Assembly: GCA_936936565.1 (NCBI GenBank)
Contig: CAKZIX010000217.1
Location: forward strand, 1 to 17,634
Length of the DNA: 17,634 nucleotides
Source of the DNA: an uncultured Nocardiaceae bacterium
Lineage (GTDB): Bacteria > Actinomycetota > Actinomycetes > Mycobacteriales > Mycobacteriaceae
Direction of reading: 5' to 3'
This document shows positions 7,116-14,787 of the stretch, piece by piece; position 1 is the first letter of the stretch; every line of letters begins with the position of its first letter. The position numbers and the translations under genes were made by a program. Under the pieces are notes generated by a model that saw only the letters and a list, made by a program, of their open reading frames with translations, was not told the DNA's origin and did not search any database.

Positions 7116-8008
7116 TGTTCCCGCTCGATCTCGTGTTCGGAAGCCGAAACCCACGCTCGCACAACGCGAAAGCGGTGGTGACCGGCGCCGGCAGCGGCAT
7201 CGGCCGCGCCTTCGCGGTGGAAATCGCCGCGCGCGGCGGCGACGTCGTCTGCGCCGACATCGACAAGGACCGCGCCGAGGAAACCGTCCGGTACATCGAA
7301 CGCGTGCACGGCGGCACGGCGCACGCCGTCCTCTGCGACGTCGCCAAGCGGGAAGACATCGAGAGCCTGGCGATGCACGCCGAGCTGATCTTCGGCGGCC
7401 CGCCGACCCTCGTCGTCAACAACGCCGGGGTCGGCATCGGTGGCCAGCCGGTCGGCAGCATCGGCGTCGACGACTGGGAGTGGGCGCTCGGCATCAACCT
7501 GTGGGGCGTCGTCTACGGCTGCGAGGTGTTCGCGCCGCTGCTGCGCGCGCACGGCGGCGGCATCGTCAACGTCGCCTCGGCGGCCGGATTCGCCGCGGCA
7601 CCGGGCATGGCCGCGTACAACGTGTCGAAGGCGGCCGTGATGTCGCTGTCGGAAACGATGGCAGCGGAAATGGCCGGCCACGGCGTCGCCGTCACCGTGC
7701 TGTGCCCGACATTCGTCAAGACCAACGTGGCTCGCGACGGCCGGATCACCGAAAAGTCCTCGCGGCTCGCCGAATTCCTCATGCGCTGGACCGGCTTTTC
7801 GGCCGACAGCGTCGCGCGCACCACGCTCGACGCCCACGACAAGGGCCGGCTGTACGTGCTGCCGCAACTGGACGCCAACCTCGTCTGGCGCGCGAAGCGA
7901 CTCTTCCCGACGCAGTACACCTTCGCCCTCGGACTGCTGAATCGCCTACTCCCCCAGGACCACAACGAGTCCACCGAACTACCGACGCAACAGAAGACAG
8001 GAGTGTGA
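7115..8008 (+). CDS. short-chain dehydrogenase/reductase, SadH-like
   Basis: A 297-aa classical SDR. Cofactor motif TGAGSGIG at 23-30, Asp after beta-2 (CADIDKD) favouring NAD(H), NNAG at 102-105, catalytic Ser155, Tyr168 and Lys172 (YNVSK). The N-terminal 18 residues and a C-terminal tail of about 45 residues extend beyond a minimal SDR, and the tail's aromatic and basic pattern (LVWRAKRLFP) resembles SadH-type enzymes that work on lipophilic alcohols. ATG 7115 overlaps the esterase stop, with AAGG seven bases upstream. In the mymA locus sadH follows lipR, the same order as here (established for M. tuberculosis). The likely role is oxidation of a secondary alcohol to the ketone that the downstream BVMO uses, or the reverse. 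Only three bases separate it from the diiron gene. Confidence 0.87.
   Translation: MFPLDLVFGSRNPRSHNAKAVVTGAGSGIGRAFAVEIAARGGDVVCADIDKDRAEETVRYIERVHGGTAHAVLCDVAKREDIESLAMHAELIFGGPPTLVVNNAGVGIGGQPVGSIGVDDWEWALGINLWGVVYGCEVFAPLLRAHGGGIVNVASAAGFAAAPGMAAYNVSKAAVMSLSETMAAEMAGHGVAVTVLCPTFVKTNVARDGRITEKSSRLAEFLMRWTGFSADSVARTTLDAHDKGRLYVLPQLDANLVWRAKRLFPTQYTFALGLLNRLLPQDHNESTELPTQQKTGV
7999..8003 (+). promoter_or_regulatory. ribosome binding site of the diiron gene
   Basis: AGGAG inside the last codons of the SDR gene stands eight bases before ATG 8012. It is strong, and may give the diiron protein a higher translation rate than its coupled neighbours. Confidence 0.6.
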
Positions 8009-8011
8009 ACG

Positions 8012-8932
8012 ATGTCGTTCGACTTCGATGACATGCTGGCCAGGATCAAGGACAAGCAGTGGGCACTGGCCGACATCGACTGGGACGCCCCCGGCGCCGA
8101 CACGATCGGCCCCGAGCTGTGGGCCAAACTGAAGCCGTTCATGGCTGACCTGATGTGGATCGAGAACGTCGGTGCCCGTGGCTTCGCCGCCATGGCGAAG
8201 AAGGCCCCGACCGAGACGCTCAAGGACATCTACCGGCACTTCCACGCCGAAGAGCAGAAGCACGCCAACGCCGAGCTGGCCCTGATGCGACGGTGGGGAA
8301 TGCTCGACGGTGACGAGATCCCCGAGCCGAACATCAACGTCAAGCTGGTGATCGACTTTCTCGACAAGTACTCCGACGGAATGTCGCTGTCGTTCCTCGG
8401 CACGGTGATTCCGATGCTGGAAGTGGCGCTCGACGGTGCGCTGATCAAGTTCATCACCGACGAGATCGAAGACCCGGTCGCGCAGGAGGTGTTCAAGCGG
8501 ATCAATTCCGACGAATCCCGCCATCTGACAACCGATTACGCGGTGATGGACCTCCTCGGCCATGCGCGGGTCCGCAAGCTGGCGATCGACTTGGTCGGCG
8601 GCTGGCTCAATCCCACACTGCTGATCGGCGTGCTGAGCTACGTTCCGCTGCTCAACAAGATGCGCGACAACGTCGTCGAAATGGGTGTCGACGAGGAACG
8701 CCTCTACGGCGCGATGCGCCGGTTCCAGGCGGTGGGCGAGCGCAGCGAGTGGGCGCGGCGGCTGCCGATGTACCAGATCGTCAAGTTCCACGGTTCCATG
8801 GTGATCAACCGCAACCACCCGTATCACCTGCTGGCGGACGCCCTGGTCAAGATCACCGCACGCATCCCCGCAAGCCTCCTGCCGAGCCAGCCGAGCTGGT
8901 CGAAGGAACTCACCTACGAGCCGGCCGCATGA
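8012..8932 (+). CDS. ferritin-like diiron-carboxylate protein, possible oxygenase
   Basis: A 306-aa, mostly alpha-helical soluble protein with a complete two-iron ligand set: Glu51 (WIENVGARGF), Glu81 and His84 (EEQKH), Glu137 (MLEVALDG), Glu168 and His171 (DESRH). The pattern Glu-N29-ExxH repeated twice, with spacings of 30 and 31 residues, is the hallmark of the ferritin-like/R2/desaturase four-helix bundle. Its length exceeds ferritin (about 170 aa) and bacterioferritin, and fits oxygenase, desaturase or AurF-type enzymes better. No membrane segment is evident. It is embedded between SDR and BVMO genes, with stop and next start overlapping as ATGA. A hydroxylase fed electrons by the KshB-type reductase at 5031-6056 is a plausible role, but the family is not one I can name with an assigned reaction. 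An iron-storage or tRNA-hydroxylase-like function is less likely here. Confidence 0.75.
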   Translation: MSFDFDDMLARIKDKQWALADIDWDAPGADTIGPELWAKLKPFMADLMWIENVGARGFAAMAKKAPTETLKDIYRHFHAEEQKHANAELALMRRWGMLDGDEIPEPNINVKLVIDFLDKYSDGMSLSFLGTVIPMLEVALDGALIKFITDEIEDPVAQEVFKRINSDESRHLTTDYAVMDLLGHARVRKLAIDLVGGWLNPTLLIGVLSYVPLLNKMRDNVVEMGVDEERLYGAMRRFQAVGERSEWARRLPMYQIVKFHGSMVINRNHPYHLLADALVKITARIPASLLPSQPSWSKELTYEPAA

Positions 8933-10464
8933 GCGCGCCCACCCGCGCGCGCCGCGCGGCGGACCCGCTCGACGTCGCCGTCATCGGCGCCGGGTTCGCG
9001 GGCATCGGGTCCGCGATCAGGCTGCGGCAGAAGGGGATCACCAACTTCGCGATCTTCGAGCGCGGCACCCGCGTCGGCGGCACGTGGCGCGACAACACCT
9101 ACCCGGGCGCCGCCTGCGATATTCCGTCGCGGCTGTACTCCTACAGTTTCGCGCCGAACCCGGATTGGTCGCACACCTACTCCGGCAGCGCGGAAATCCT
9201 GCGCTACATCGACGACATGGTCGACAAGTTCGAGCTGCGCCCGGCAATCCGATTCGGACACAACATCACCGGGCTCGTCTTCGACGAAGCCGCCGGACTG
9301 TGGCAGATTTCGGTCGAGGGGCGCAAGCAGCGAATCAAGGCCCGTTCGGTGGTTCTCGCGTCGGGGCCCCTCGCGAATTCGAGCTTTCCGCAGATCCGCG
9401 GCATCGACGACTTCGCGGGTCACAAAATCCATTCCGCGCGCTGGGATCACGATTACGATTTCGCCGGCAAGCGAGTCGCGGTCGTCGGGACCGGGGCGAG
9501 CGCGGTCCAGATCATTCCCGAACTGGTCGAGCAGGCAGCGTCGGTGAAAGTGTTCCAGCGCACGCCCGGCTGGGTGCTGCCACGCCTCAATCAGCGCACG
9601 AACGGGCTGACCAGACAGGTGTACCGGCAGGTTCCGGCGGTGGAATCGCTGGCCCGCGAGGCCTGGTTCTGGGCACACGAATCGGTCGCGCTCGGGGTCG
9701 TCTGGGATTCTCCGCTGACCCGGGTCGTGGAGTTGGTCGGCAAGGCACACCTGCGGGCCCAGGTCCGCGACCCGTGGCTGCGCCGCCAGCTCACCCCGGA
9801 TTTCCGGGCCGGCTGCAAGCGACTGCTGATGACCAGCGACTACTACCCGGCGCTGCAACGGGACAATTGCAAGCTCGTCACCTGGCCGATCGCCCGCATC
9901 TCCGAAAAGGGAATCCGCACGGTCGAAGGCATCGAGCACCAGTTCGACTGCATCGTGTTCGCCACCGGGTTCGACGTGTCGAAGACGGGCACCCCGATTC
10001 CGATCACCGGACGCGACGGCCGGGTCCTCGCCGAGGAATGGCAGCGCGGCGCATACGCCTACAAGAGCGTGGCGGTGTCGGGCTATCCCAACCTCTTCAT
10101 CACCTTCGGCCCCAATTCCGGTCCCGGCCACAGCTCGGCGCTGGTCTACATGGAGGCGCAGATCAACTACCTGACCGACGCGATCGGTGTGATTCTCGAC
10201 CGCGACCTGCGGATGTTGGACGTGCGCCGCGACCGCCAGGACCGCTACAACGCGCGCATCCAGCGGCGCCTGCGGGCAACGACGTGGAATTCCGGCTGCC
10301 AGAGCTGGTATCTCACCGAGGACGGGTTCAACGCCACCATGTTCCCCGGGTTCGCGACGCAGTACGTCAAGCAGCTCGAGTCCGTCGATCTGGCGGACTT
10401 CAGCGTGGTGCCGGCCGCCGACGCGGCAGCGCACGGCAGGCCTGCCGTCGTGGCACACCACTGA
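8929..10464 (+). CDS. Baeyer-Villiger monooxygenase, flavin-dependent (MymA/EthA-like)
   Basis: A 511-aa FAD- and NADPH-dependent type I Baeyer-Villiger monooxygenase. Residues 20-25 GAGFAG bind FAD; GGTWRDNTYPGAACD (50-64) is the family GGTW motif; the BVMO fingerprint FxGxxxHxxxW(P/D) is present as FAGHKIHSARWD (162-173); GTGASA (187-192) is the NADPH Rossmann motif; FATGFDV closes the FAD site. Length agrees with EthA and MymA (about 490 aa). It inserts an oxygen next to a ketone carbonyl, giving an ester or lactone. ATG 8929 overlaps the diiron stop (ATGA) and there is no separate ribosome binding site, so expression is coupled. The product ester would suit the esterase encoded first in the operon. 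Enzymes of this type also activate thioamide prodrugs such as ethionamide (known for EthA and MymA). Confidence 0.92.
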   Translation: MSAPTRARRAADPLDVAVIGAGFAGIGSAIRLRQKGITNFAIFERGTRVGGTWRDNTYPGAACDIPSRLYSYSFAPNPDWSHTYSGSAEILRYIDDMVDKFELRPAIRFGHNITGLVFDEAAGLWQISVEGRKQRIKARSVVLASGPLANSSFPQIRGIDDFAGHKIHSARWDHDYDFAGKRVAVVGTGASAVQIIPELVEQAASVKVFQRTPGWVLPRLNQRTNGLTRQVYRQVPAVESLAREAWFWAHESVALGVVWDSPLTRVVELVGKAHLRAQVRDPWLRRQLTPDFRAGCKRLLMTSDYYPALQRDNCKLVTWPIARISEKGIRTVEGIEHQFDCIVFATGFDVSKTGTPIPITGRDGRVLAEEWQRGAYAYKSVAVSGYPNLFITFGPNSGPGHSSALVYMEAQINYLTDAIGVILDRDLRMLDVRRDRQDRYNARIQRRLRATTWNSGCQSWYLTEDGFNATMFPGFATQYVKQLESVDLADFSVVPAADAAAHGRPAVVAHH

Positions 10465-10477
10465 TCGAGTAGTCGTG

Positions 10478-10524
10478 ACGCGCCGGGTTCCCGAACGGTC
10501 CTACCGCACCGGGAACCCGCGCGT
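10478..10524 (+). terminator. stem-loop after the BVMO operon
   Basis: A ten-base-pair perfect stem (CGGGTTCCCG 10484-10493 with CGGGAACCCG 10510-10519) is extended by five more pairs past a single bulged C at 10483, enclosing a 16-base loop. It begins 13 bases after the BVMO stop. There is no T run behind it, so it would be a U-less terminator of the type suggested in mycobacteria, or a processing or protein-binding structure. Confidence 0.45.
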
Positions 10525-10582
10525 CCGGCTACCGGGATTTCCTCGAGTGCTCTCGCCCGTATACGGGTTCGCCGCCCGGGTG

Positions 10583-10588
10583 GATAAT
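10583..10588 (+). promoter_or_regulatory. -10 element of the MerR gene
   Basis: GATAAT, five of six consensus bases, would start transcription near 10595 and leave a leader of about 30 bases carrying the GAGAGGAG ribosome binding site (10612-10619). No -35 match is seen at normal spacing. Confidence 0.35.
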
Positions 10589-10624
10589 CTGGCCGGACGG
10601 AGAAACGAACTCGAGAGGAGCCCG

Positions 10625-11392
10625 GTGACCGGCGAGTACCGGATCGACGCGCTGGCACAAGCCGCGGGCACCACGGTCCGCAACGTGCGCGCGTACCAGG
10701 AGCGCGGCCTGCTCATGGCGCCGACGCGGCGCGAGGGCCGCGCCGCCATCTACGACGAGTCCCATCTCGAGCGGCTCAAGATCATCGACGCACTCCTGCA
10801 ACGCGGCTTCACCACCGCGCACATCGCCGACCTCATCACCAGCTGGGAAACCGGCAAAGACCTCGCCGAGGTGCTCGGCCTGCAGCATGCGGTCACCGCC
10901 TCCTGGAGCCCGAAGACCGACGCCATCGACGCACCGCGTGAACTCCTCGAAACCTTCCTCGGCTCCGAGGACGCCGCCCGGATCGACCAGCTCGAAGAGC
11001 TCGGGCTCATCCGAATCGACGGTGACACAGTCACTTTCGTCCAGCCGCAGCTGCTGGAAACCTTCGCCACCCTGCACACCTACGGGCTGCAGCTCGGTCC
11101 GCTGATCGAACTGTTCGTTGCGATCAACGCGCGCGCCACCGACATCGCGCAGCTGATGATCCGCGCGGCGAAAACGCACATCACCGAGCAGCACGGCCAC
11201 GGCTGGTTGCCCGACACCGACGACGACATAAACGAACTCACCGCCATGCTCAACAATTTCCGCGAGCTCGGTGTCTCCGCGGTGCACGCCACCCTGGCCA
11301 ACGCGCTCGACACCACGTTGCGCGCCGAACTCGGCGACTACCTGGCCGCCGCCGCCCACGAACGCAGTCGCAGCCGGCAACGGTCGTCCTGA
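10625..11392 (+). CDS. MerR-family transcriptional regulator
   Basis: A 255-aa regulator. Residues about 4-70 are a MerR winged helix-turn-helix: YRIDALAQAAGTTVRNVRAY then QERGLL, a wing segment with GRAAIYDESHLERL, and the helix following it (LLQRGFTTAHIADLI). The remaining 180 residues are helical and have no cysteine cluster or recognisable ligand domain, so it is not a metal-type MerR; a drug- or lipid-type sensor is conceivable. GTG 10625 is chosen because GAGAGGAG lies about five bases upstream and because the codons before it are not MerR-like. It lies directly downstream of the BVMO operon but is separated by a stem-loop and has its own -10, so it is probably transcribed alone. Its target could be the divergent promoter near 6063-6108 or genes to the right. 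Confidence 0.85.
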   Translation: MTGEYRIDALAQAAGTTVRNVRAYQERGLLMAPTRREGRAAIYDESHLERLKIIDALLQRGFTTAHIADLITSWETGKDLAEVLGLQHAVTASWSPKTDAIDAPRELLETFLGSEDAARIDQLEELGLIRIDGDTVTFVQPQLLETFATLHTYGLQLGPLIELFVAINARATDIAQLMIRAAKTHITEQHGHGWLPDTDDDINELTAMLNNFRELGVSAVHATLANALDTTLRAELGDYLAAAAHERSRSRQRSS

Positions 11393-11595
11393 CCGCGATC
11401 CCGGCGATCGGTGCTCGAACGCCGAACCGATCTCCCGCGACGCCGAAACCTGCTCGAGGCCAACTCGGCGTTAACAGAACCGCGCGCCGCCGCACGACCG
11501 TTGATCTGTTCGTCATCGGAGTGCAGTCGAAGTGCTCGAGTGCGGCAACGAGGCTTGAAGGCAACCATCGGTTCCATCGCAGGACGTGATCGCGC
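11393..11595. other. 203-bp gene-free spacer
   Basis: No gene is supported here. A short inverted repeat GATCGGT/ACCGATC (11406-11412 and 11426-11432, 13-base loop) follows the MerR stop and might aid termination, though no T run follows. No -35/-10 pair could be recognised for the glycosyltransferase; TTGATC at 11501 lacks a matching -10. Confidence 0.4.
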
Positions 11596-12324
11596 ATGCT
11601 CTCCACGCCGCAGATATCCATCGTCGTTCCGGCCTACAACGAGGAGAAATACCTCGGGCCCACCCTGAGCGCCATTTCCGCAGCCGTCACCGAGTATGTC
11701 GGTGCCTACCCACACGACGGCGTCGAGATCGTCGTCGTCGACGATGTCTCCACCGACCGCACCGCAGACATCGCCGCCGCCCACGGCTGCCGGGTGGTCT
11801 CCGGCAACCACAGCGGGATCGGCGCCGCCCGCAATCTCGGCGCCAAGTCCGCGCGCGGCGAACTGCTGGTGTTCGTCGACGCCGACACCCGGGTGCCGCC
11901 GGCCCTGCTGCGCCGTCTGGTCACCGCCGTCGACATGGGTATCCGTGCCGGCGCGGTGGCCCCGCACTACACCTCGGAACGGATCGCGATCCGCGCCCTG
12001 CTCGCGCTGTGGCGCTGGTACGCACCGAGATTCAAGGTGGCCCAAGGGGTCTGCCAGTTCTTCGAGACGTCGGCGTTCGAAACCCTCGGCGGCTACGACG
12101 AATCCAAGATGATGGCCGAAGACACCGACTTGTACCGCCGCGCGCACCGGGAATTCCCCGGTGCCGCAACGATGATCACCGACATCTCGGTGTTCCCGTC
12201 GACGCGCCGCTACGACCAGTGGCCGACGTGGAAGGTGGTCTTCTACACCAACCCACTCACCTCGGCGCTCGCGCTGGAGTCCAAGCGGCTCTGGCGCGCC
12301 TGGTATGCGAATCCGGTGCGCTGA
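11596..12324 (+). CDS. glycosyltransferase family 2
   Basis: A 242-aa inverting GT-A fold glycosyltransferase. It starts almost at once with the first strand (ISIVVPAYNEEKYL, 7-20), followed by VVVDDVSTDRT (47-56) whose Asp pair binds the nucleotide, the DxD metal motif DAD at 95-97 in LLVFVDADTRVPP, and the acceptor-side acidic motif AEDTDLYRR (174-182), probably supplying the catalytic base. No transmembrane helix is clear except weak hydrophobic patches; a membrane-peripheral cytosolic location fits. The donor sugar and acceptor cannot be told from the sequence. ATG 11596 has AGGA at 11581-11584. It leads a three-gene run: only one base separates it from the AHCY-like gene, which overlaps the MFS gene, so the three probably act on one product. 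Confidence 0.85.
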   Translation: MLSTPQISIVVPAYNEEKYLGPTLSAISAAVTEYVGAYPHDGVEIVVVDDVSTDRTADIAAAHGCRVVSGNHSGIGAARNLGAKSARGELLVFVDADTRVPPALLRRLVTAVDMGIRAGAVAPHYTSERIAIRALLALWRWYAPRFKVAQGVCQFFETSAFETLGGYDESKMMAEDTDLYRRAHREFPGAATMITDISVFPSTRRYDQWPTWKVVFYTNPLTSALALESKRLWRAWYANPVR

Positions 12325-12325
12325 C

Positions 12326-13498
12326 ATGACCATTCAGATGGACACCCAACCGGTGGCACTGCACGTGTCCGGCCACCCGTTCTACCGCAAGGACGCCACG
12401 GACCTCTACTTCCGTTCGGTGGCAACCGATGTCGGTACGCACGACTGTGCGTTCGTCGTCGTGGCGCATCTGCTGCCCACGCTGCCGCCGTTCCTCGAGG
12501 CACTGGAGCAGGTCGGGGCGGTGGTGGCGCTGGTGCCCAAGCCGCGCTCGATCGATCCGCGGATCCTGGAGTGGGCACGCGCCCGCTACGCGGTGGCGCC
12601 GTGGTCGCGCGCCGAGATCCGCACGCCCGGATTCGTCGACACCGAGCTGGCGCCGGTGGTCGGTGCCCAGCAGTTCGCGATTCTCGACATCGGCGGCTAC
12701 TTCGCGCCCGTAGGACCGCAACTGACGCAGCGGTTCGGCGCCCGCTTCCGGGGCGTCGTCGAGGACACCGAGAACGGGCACCGCCGCTACCTCGCGACGA
12801 CGTCGAAGGCGTTGCGATGCGTGTCGGTGGCACGCAGCCTGGCCAAACGCAACGAGGACCGCTGGGTCGGTCAGTCCATCGTGTATTCGGCCGAGTCGCT
12901 GTTGCGGTGCAACGGGGCGACGCTGAATCTGCAGCGCCCCTTGGTGATCGGGTACGGCAAGATCGGCCAGAGCATCGCCCATACCCTGCGCGGGCGTGGC
13001 CTGGCGGTCACCGTGTCCGACGTCGACGCCAACCAGCGGGTCCTGGCCCGCTGCGACAACTTCCCGGTGTCGGGCACCCGCGCCGCGCTGGCCGGCACCG
13101 ACCTGGTGTTCTGCGCGACCGGCAACCGGGCACTGGCCGGCGCCGACTTCGCCGCGTTGCGCCCCGGCACCCTGGTGGTGTCGGTGACCTCGGCCGACGA
13201 CGAGTTCGATTTCACGGCGCTCGGCGACTACGCCCGCCACCGGGTGTCGGCGAACCTGGTTCGGCTGCAGCGCGGGTCGCACTACTTCTTCCTCGCCAAC
13301 GACGGCAACGCGCTGAACTTCGTGCACGGCGCCGAGATGCGCCCGTTCGTGCATCTGACGCAGGCCGCGCTGTTGTTCGGCATCGCGGAACTGCTGCTGG
13401 GCGAACGGAACACGGGCACCGTCGCCGGTCTGCGGACCTGGCAGGAGAGCCGGATTTCGGAGCTGTTCGAGCAGAGCTTCTTCGCCGAGGTGCCGTGA
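12326..13498 (+). CDS. S-adenosylhomocysteine hydrolase-like NAD-binding protein, catalytic residues altered
   Basis: A 390-aa homologue of adenosylhomocysteinase (AHCY) judged by domain order and motifs. An N-terminal substrate-like domain has ILDIGGYF (119-126, equal to ILDDGGD in AHCY, keeping the Asp) and VVEDTENGHRRY (144-155, equal to the ETTTGVHRLY region). The central Rossmann domain has VIGYGKIGQS (207-216) and the following VFCATGN (261-267). However, the AHCY lysine-Asp-Asn-Cys signature KFDNLYGC aligns with NEDRWVGQ (176-183), losing Lys, Asn and Cys, and the NIGH histidine region aligns with SVTSADDE (286-293). True SAH hydrolysis is therefore unlikely; NAD-dependent oxidation or binding of another nucleoside or sugar is possible. 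It lies between a glycosyltransferase and an MFS transporter. ATG 12326 follows the GT stop by one base; a second ATG lies at residue 5. Confidence 0.72.
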   Translation: MTIQMDTQPVALHVSGHPFYRKDATDLYFRSVATDVGTHDCAFVVVAHLLPTLPPFLEALEQVGAVVALVPKPRSIDPRILEWARARYAVAPWSRAEIRTPGFVDTELAPVVGAQQFAILDIGGYFAPVGPQLTQRFGARFRGVVEDTENGHRRYLATTSKALRCVSVARSLAKRNEDRWVGQSIVYSAESLLRCNGATLNLQRPLVIGYGKIGQSIAHTLRGRGLAVTVSDVDANQRVLARCDNFPVSGTRAALAGTDLVFCATGNRALAGADFAALRPGTLVVSVTSADDEFDFTALGDYARHRVSANLVRLQRGSHYFFLANDGNALNFVHGAEMRPFVHLTQAALLFGIAELLLGERNTGTVAGLRTWQESRISELFEQSFFAEVP

Positions 13499-14787
13499 CC
13501 CGCACGGCGCCCCCGCGCCTGACCGGGCTGCTCACCGGCATCGCCGTCACCGCGACGCTGGTTGCGCTCGAACAGACGGCGTTCGTGTCGGTGGTGCCGC
13601 GGATCGCCGCGGACCTGCCGTCCGCGCGCTTCGACACGCTCTTCTTCACCGGGTTCCTCATCGGGCAGGTGGCCGGGGCGCTGCTCGCCGGACAACTCGT
13701 CCACCGCGGACGCCCGGTCACGATGTACGCGGGCGCCTGCGTGCTCGTGACGATCGGGCTCGCGGTCACCGCGGGCGCGCCGACTCCCGTATGGCTGGGC
13801 GCCGGGCGGGCCTTGCAGGGGCTCGGTGCGGGCGGGCTCATCACCTGGGTGTATTCGGTGCTCGCACAACGGATTCCCGAATCCGGGCGGGCGCGTGCAC
13901 TGAGCGTGTTCAGCGCCGCGTTCGTCGCCCCGTCGATCGGCGGTCCCGCGCTTGCCGAGGTACTGACGGCACAGTTCGGGTGGCGTGCACTGACCGTCGC
14001 GCTCATCGCGCTGGCCCTGATCTGTCTGGCCGCGGTGGCCCGCACGAGCGCTCCGGTGCCGCCCGGCGCTCCCGGCGCCACCCCTCGAGCGCCCGTCGGC
14101 GTATCCGGCGACGCCCGCTGGATGCCCGCGGCGATCGTCATGGCGCTCGCCGGGGCAACCGCGCTGACCAGCCCGGACCAGACGGTCGCGGGAACAGCGG
14201 CCGTGCTGTCGGCGGCCGCGCTGGCCGTCGTGCTGGCCCGGCTGGCGAGCATGGGCACCCCCGTGTTGCTACCGGCGGCTAGCGCGAAGGGCCTGCTCGC
14301 AACCGCCTACTTCCTCGCGCAGGTGCTCGTCGTCGCGGTGGTGGCGCGGACCGGTGCCGTCGCGCCCGCCCTGGTGGTGGGCGCGGGAGCGGCCGCGTGG
14401 ACCGTCGGCACGCTGCTGCTGCGCCGGGCCGGGCACCACGCGGCCGTGGGTGGCACGGCGCTGCTCGCGGGCGGGCTGTGCGTGCTCACGATCTGGCCCG
14501 GCACCGCGCCGGTGACGTGGGTGCTGGTGAGCATCGGGATGGGCCTGGCCAACGCCGCGACGTCGGCGGCAGCGTTCGGCGCGATCGGCCACGCCGCCCG
14601 CGGGACCGCACCGTCGATCCTCTACGTACTCGAATTGTTCGGTCCCGCAATGAGTATCGCCGCCGCAGAACAATTCGGCGGCGGCGGGCAGCTGGGCGGC
14701 GGGCTACCGCTGGCGGCCGGACTCGGCGCCGGCTGCCTCGGCGTGGCCGTGTGGCTGTCGCACCGACAGCGGCGTCAGCGTTGCTGA
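13495..14787 (+). CDS. MFS transporter, drug/metabolite efflux type
   Basis: A 430-aa integral membrane protein with about twelve hydrophobic helices. The first helix (LLTGIAVTATLVALEQTAF) begins at about residue 11. Motif A is only partly kept (LAGQLVHRGRPV), but the motif B region GAGRALQGLGAGG and the antiporter motif C region AAFVAPSIGGPALAEVL are present, pointing to proton-coupled export of the DHA type. A hydrophilic loop of about 30 residues separates the two six-helix halves. GTG 13495 overlaps the AHCY-like stop (GTGA), with GAGG four bases upstream, so the pair is translationally coupled. It may export the product of the glycosyltransferase and the AHCY-like protein; this is inference from gene order. 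Its last 13 bases overlap the convergent HD gene. Confidence 0.85.
   Translation: MTRTAPPRLTGLLTGIAVTATLVALEQTAFVSVVPRIAADLPSARFDTLFFTGFLIGQVAGALLAGQLVHRGRPVTMYAGACVLVTIGLAVTAGAPTPVWLGAGRALQGLGAGGLITWVYSVLAQRIPESGRARALSVFSAAFVAPSIGGPALAEVLTAQFGWRALTVALIALALICLAAVARTSAPVPPGAPGATPRAPVGVSGDARWMPAAIVMALAGATALTSPDQTVAGTAAVLSAAALAVVLARLASMGTPVLLPAASAKGLLATAYFLAQVLVVAVVARTGAVAPALVVGAGAAAWTVGTLLLRRAGHHAAVGGTALLAGGLCVLTIWPGTAPVTWVLVSIGMGLANAATSAAAFGAIGHAARGTAPSILYVLELFGPAMSIAAAEQFGGGGQLGGGLPLAAGLGAGCLGVAVWLSHRQRRQRC

Noticed and set aside
11406..11432. GATCGGT/ACCGATC repeat as a terminator of the MerR gene
   Set aside because: Only seven pairs and no T run; it is noted in the spacer entry but not called as a terminator.
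12326..13498. Annotation as a true adenosylhomocysteinase (ahcY)
   Set aside because: Lys, Asn, Cys and the NIGH histidine of the active site are missing, and the length (390 aa) is shorter than the actinobacterial enzyme (about 490 aa).
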